A program made the position numbers and the translations under genes. From positions 13,508 through 34,360 of the forward strand of contig RWJK01001570.1 in the NCBI GenBank assembly GCA_004335835.1: a DNA stretch of 20,853 bases. Direction: 5' to 3'. Under the pieces are notes generated by a model. The model was not told where the DNA came from. It saw nothing but the letters and a program-made list of their open reading frames with translations, and ran no database searches. Origin of the DNA: Scenedesmus sp. ARA3. Lineage: Eukaryota > Chlorophyta > Chlorophyceae > Sphaeropleales > Scenedesmaceae. This document shows, in pieces, positions 19,263 through 20,853 of this stretch; the stretch's first letter is position 1, and each line of letters begins with the position of its first letter.

Positions 19263-20853
19263 GGTCTACAGCAAGCCGCTGAGCAGCAGCGGCAGCAAGC
19301 AGCACACACAGCGCTGTCAGCAAGCTTCGTAGTTGGTGCTGCCGCAGACATGCAAGCGGCAGCTGTGGACACAGCAGCAGCAGCAGCAGCAGGTGGTGAG
19401 GGGCTGCAGCCGCTCCCCAGCTGGGTGCTGACTGCTGCTGGCGGCTGGCGCAAGCGGCTGGCTGTGATGCAGCAGGCGCTGCAGGCCAACAGGGAGCTGC
19501 AGCAGCGGCTGCGGGGCATGCTGGCGGGCGTGGACCAGGTGCGGTTGTGGCGATGTGCTTTTGCCAGGGGTGGGGGTGCTGCTGTTGCTGAAGATGCCAT
19601 GCTGGCGGGCGTGGACCAGGTGCGGTTGTGGTGATGTGCTTCCGCCAGGGGTGGGGGTGCTGCTAGTGCTGAAGAGGTCATGCTGTTGGCTGGTTTTATA
19701 CAGGGTTTGCCTTTATGCAGGGGATGCTGGCGGGCGTGGACCAGGTGTGATTGTGAAACTAGTTAGGGAGATTGCATAGCTGGGTTGAGGTTGTTTGGTT
19801 GAGCGGCTGGGGGGGATGCTGGCGGGTGTGGACCAGGTGCGGTTGTGGCGATGTGCTTTTGCCAGGGGTAGGGGTGCTGTTTTTGCTAAAGATGACATGC
19901 TGGCGGGGGTGGACCAGATGCGGTTGCTCCGATGTTATGGTTGGTGGGGTGGAGAGGATCTCCAAGATGCTGCTTATATTGACAGCTTGAATCACGTGCC
20001 TGGGTCTGCACGTGGATTGCACTGGTTGCTATGTTTGTTCGTTTTGGGGAGGGGTGGCTGGTGAGGTGGGCTGGGCAGCGCTGTTGCGCTGAAGAGATGA
20101 ACACATGCTTAAGCCTTAGCAATGTGTAAACAGCTGGCATGGCACATGCTATGGTTGCATGCCGCAAACCTTCATCTTTAGCAGCATGCTGTCTGGAGCG
20201 CTGACGGTGTGAAAGTCTTATGATGTCAAGTTGTGCTGCTGCTGGCTTGCAGGCCTTGGATGCGAACTGGGGCATGCAGCTGCGCGTGAAGGGAGCAGAG
20301 GCAGCGCGGCGCATGGGGCCCGCGGCTGCAGCCGCAGCACGGCAGCCTCTGTCAGCAGCAGCAGCAGCAGCTGGGCGGCAGCAGCAGCAGCGTGCTGGCG
20401 GGAGCTATGCTGGTGACGTTGCTGTTGATGAGGATGGCGGTGAGCAGCGCCAGGAGAAAGAATGTAGAGCTCACAGCTCGGCTAGCACATCACGTGTGCT
20501 GGCTGGTTAGCTTGTTTGCTGCCGCTACACTTCAAGTATGTGTGCATGTGCGCTATGAGGTTGTAGCATCTCACGGCACAGACGACAATGTGGGCTGTAC
20601 ATTGTAGTCGAGGCCGCCGGTGTCTCCTGGCACTGACCCTAGACATGCCCCTGTCTGCTCTTGCCCTTCCCATGTGTATGCACAATCAAACGCGTCAACC
20701 CCTCCCTCCCTGTTTCCTGCATTTGCAGCCATGCTCCCCTTCCGCCGCACCATGCCACACACATATGACCCGGGACCCTCCACCGCCATCACCCTGCCCG
20801 GGCCCGCAACCCTCGGCCCCAACCGCCCGCTGCTGCGGTCGCGCTTCTGGTCC
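16726..20853 (+). CDS. Large acidic Q/A-rich protein, possibly SNAPC4/Myb4R1-like (3' end outside window)
   Basis: Exons by phase: 16726-16845, 17211-19538, 20253-20439 and 20729 to the edge, about 920 residues, incomplete at the C-terminus. Exon 1 (MPATGVGSDSDAGESDYLED and a helix) ends at a GTAAGT donor. Exon 2 holds an acidic stretch (about residues 157-197, with DDIDDDDEAN), basic patches (HRRKSNSSKR; RRQRQRPQSRR), a second Asp-rich stretch, a coiled-coil-like helix (EVVAKYQDLLAQVQQG), many poly-Gln/poly-Ala runs, and RGSRRGKGRGSK. Residues about 782-835 are less biased: VLTAAGGWRKRLAVMQQALQ, then ANRELQQRLRGMLAGVDQ, and ALDANWGMQLRVKG in the next exon. This resembles the NR-x-LQ-x-x-LR helix that precedes the Myb repeats in SNAPC4/Myb4R1 proteins, and the last visible residues (LLRSRFWS) could open the first SANT repeat. 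That assignment is inference. The coding call itself is solid. Confidence 0.7.
18051..18074. repeat. (CAG)8 run, poly-Gln coding
   Basis: Eight CAG codons in exon 2 of the last gene, after SSILQES. Several shorter CAG runs (near 18150, 18773, 18880 and 19066-19100) lie in the same exon, read as Gln or Ala. Confidence 0.9.
19227..19259. repeat. (CAG)11 run, poly-Gln coding
   Basis: The longest coding CAG run of the last gene, following the basic segment KSRRS; read as Gln in frame. It is a likely length-polymorphic site. Confidence 0.9.
19517..19950 (+). repeat. 81-bp minisatellite duplicating an exon end and its splice donor
   Basis: Copies begin at 19517, 19598, 19679 (degenerate), 19724, 19816 and 19897; most spacings are exactly 81 bp. 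Each good copy holds ATGCTGGCGGGCGTGGACCA followed by GGTGCGG, that is the codons MLAGVDQ directly before a donor. The first donor (after 19538) ends exon 2. Using the second would extend the exon by 27 in-frame residues, with no stop until 19632-19634. The 19724 copy also has a TTTATGCAG acceptor in front and could act as a 24-base microexon encoding GMLAGVDQ. Confidence 0.85.

Noticed and set aside
19031..19681. 216-codon minus-strand open frame
   Set aside because: Antisense to the Q/A-rich exon and the 81-bp minisatellite; poly-Cys/poly-Ala from CAG runs, with no splice-site or homology support.
1..20853. Transposon or retroelement insertion
   Set aside because: I found no reverse transcriptase, transposase, integrase, terminal repeats or clear target-site duplications; the repeats present are local tandem copies.
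1..20853. tRNA or rRNA genes
   Set aside because: No cloverleaf with A/B-box sequence and no rRNA-like conserved stretch was noticed on either strand; a tRNAscan run would be decisive.

Overview
The window looks like nuclear DNA from a green alga, probably of the class Chlorophyceae. The evidence is: four intron-rich genes; introns of roughly 85-340 bases with GTGAGT/GTGCGT donors and TGCAG acceptors; moderately GC-rich sequence packed with CAG/CTG runs that encode poly-Q, poly-A and poly-S; TGTAA polyadenylation-type signals; and a plant-type WNK kinase. I see no rRNA, tRNA, CRISPR array or recognisable transposon. All exon models were worked out by hand from reading frame and splice phase; no transcript or database search was available.

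Layout. (1) About 1-4,420, minus strand: an uncharacterised gene built from phase-0 exons encoding Leu-rich helical repeats, with a Gly-rich middle and tail. Several exons or exon ends are tandemly duplicated, and some copies have decayed. (2) 4,423-5,386: no confident gene. (3) 5,523-9,087, minus strand: an eight-exon HAD-superfamily phosphatase of the FCP1/CPL type (RNA polymerase II CTD phosphatase-like) with all four HAD motifs recognisable. One exon needs either a one-base frame correction or a non-canonical acceptor. (4) 9,088-10,026: a divergent promoter interval. (5) 10,027-15,445, plus strand: a complete twelve-exon WNK (with-no-lysine) kinase of about 1,057 residues with a long low-complexity C-terminal tail. 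(6) 15,446-16,725: the WNK 3' flank, then the promoter of the next gene. (7) 16,726 to the right edge, plus strand: the first 920 or so residues of a large Q/A-rich, acidic protein. Its last visible segment resembles the region just before the Myb repeats of SNAPC4/Myb4R1-type proteins (tentative).

The most striking pattern is not a gene. At five places tandem duplication has copied a splice site or a whole exon: a 100-bp array carrying acceptors (3,811-4,312), a duplicated exon-intron unit (1,557-2,014), a triplicated terminal exon (77-830), a 36-bp in-frame array of three acceptors in WNK (13,569-13,676), and an 81-bp in-frame array of donors in the last gene (19,517-19,950). The repeat lengths 36 and 81 are multiples of three, and all modelled exons of the first gene are phase 0-0. 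Local duplication could therefore create alternative isoforms without breaking the reading frame.

Functionally, two or three of the four genes may be signalling or transcription proteins (WNK kinase, CTD-phosphatase-like protein, possible snRNA-promoter factor). They are separate eukaryotic transcription units, not an operon, and nothing in the sequence shows that they act together.
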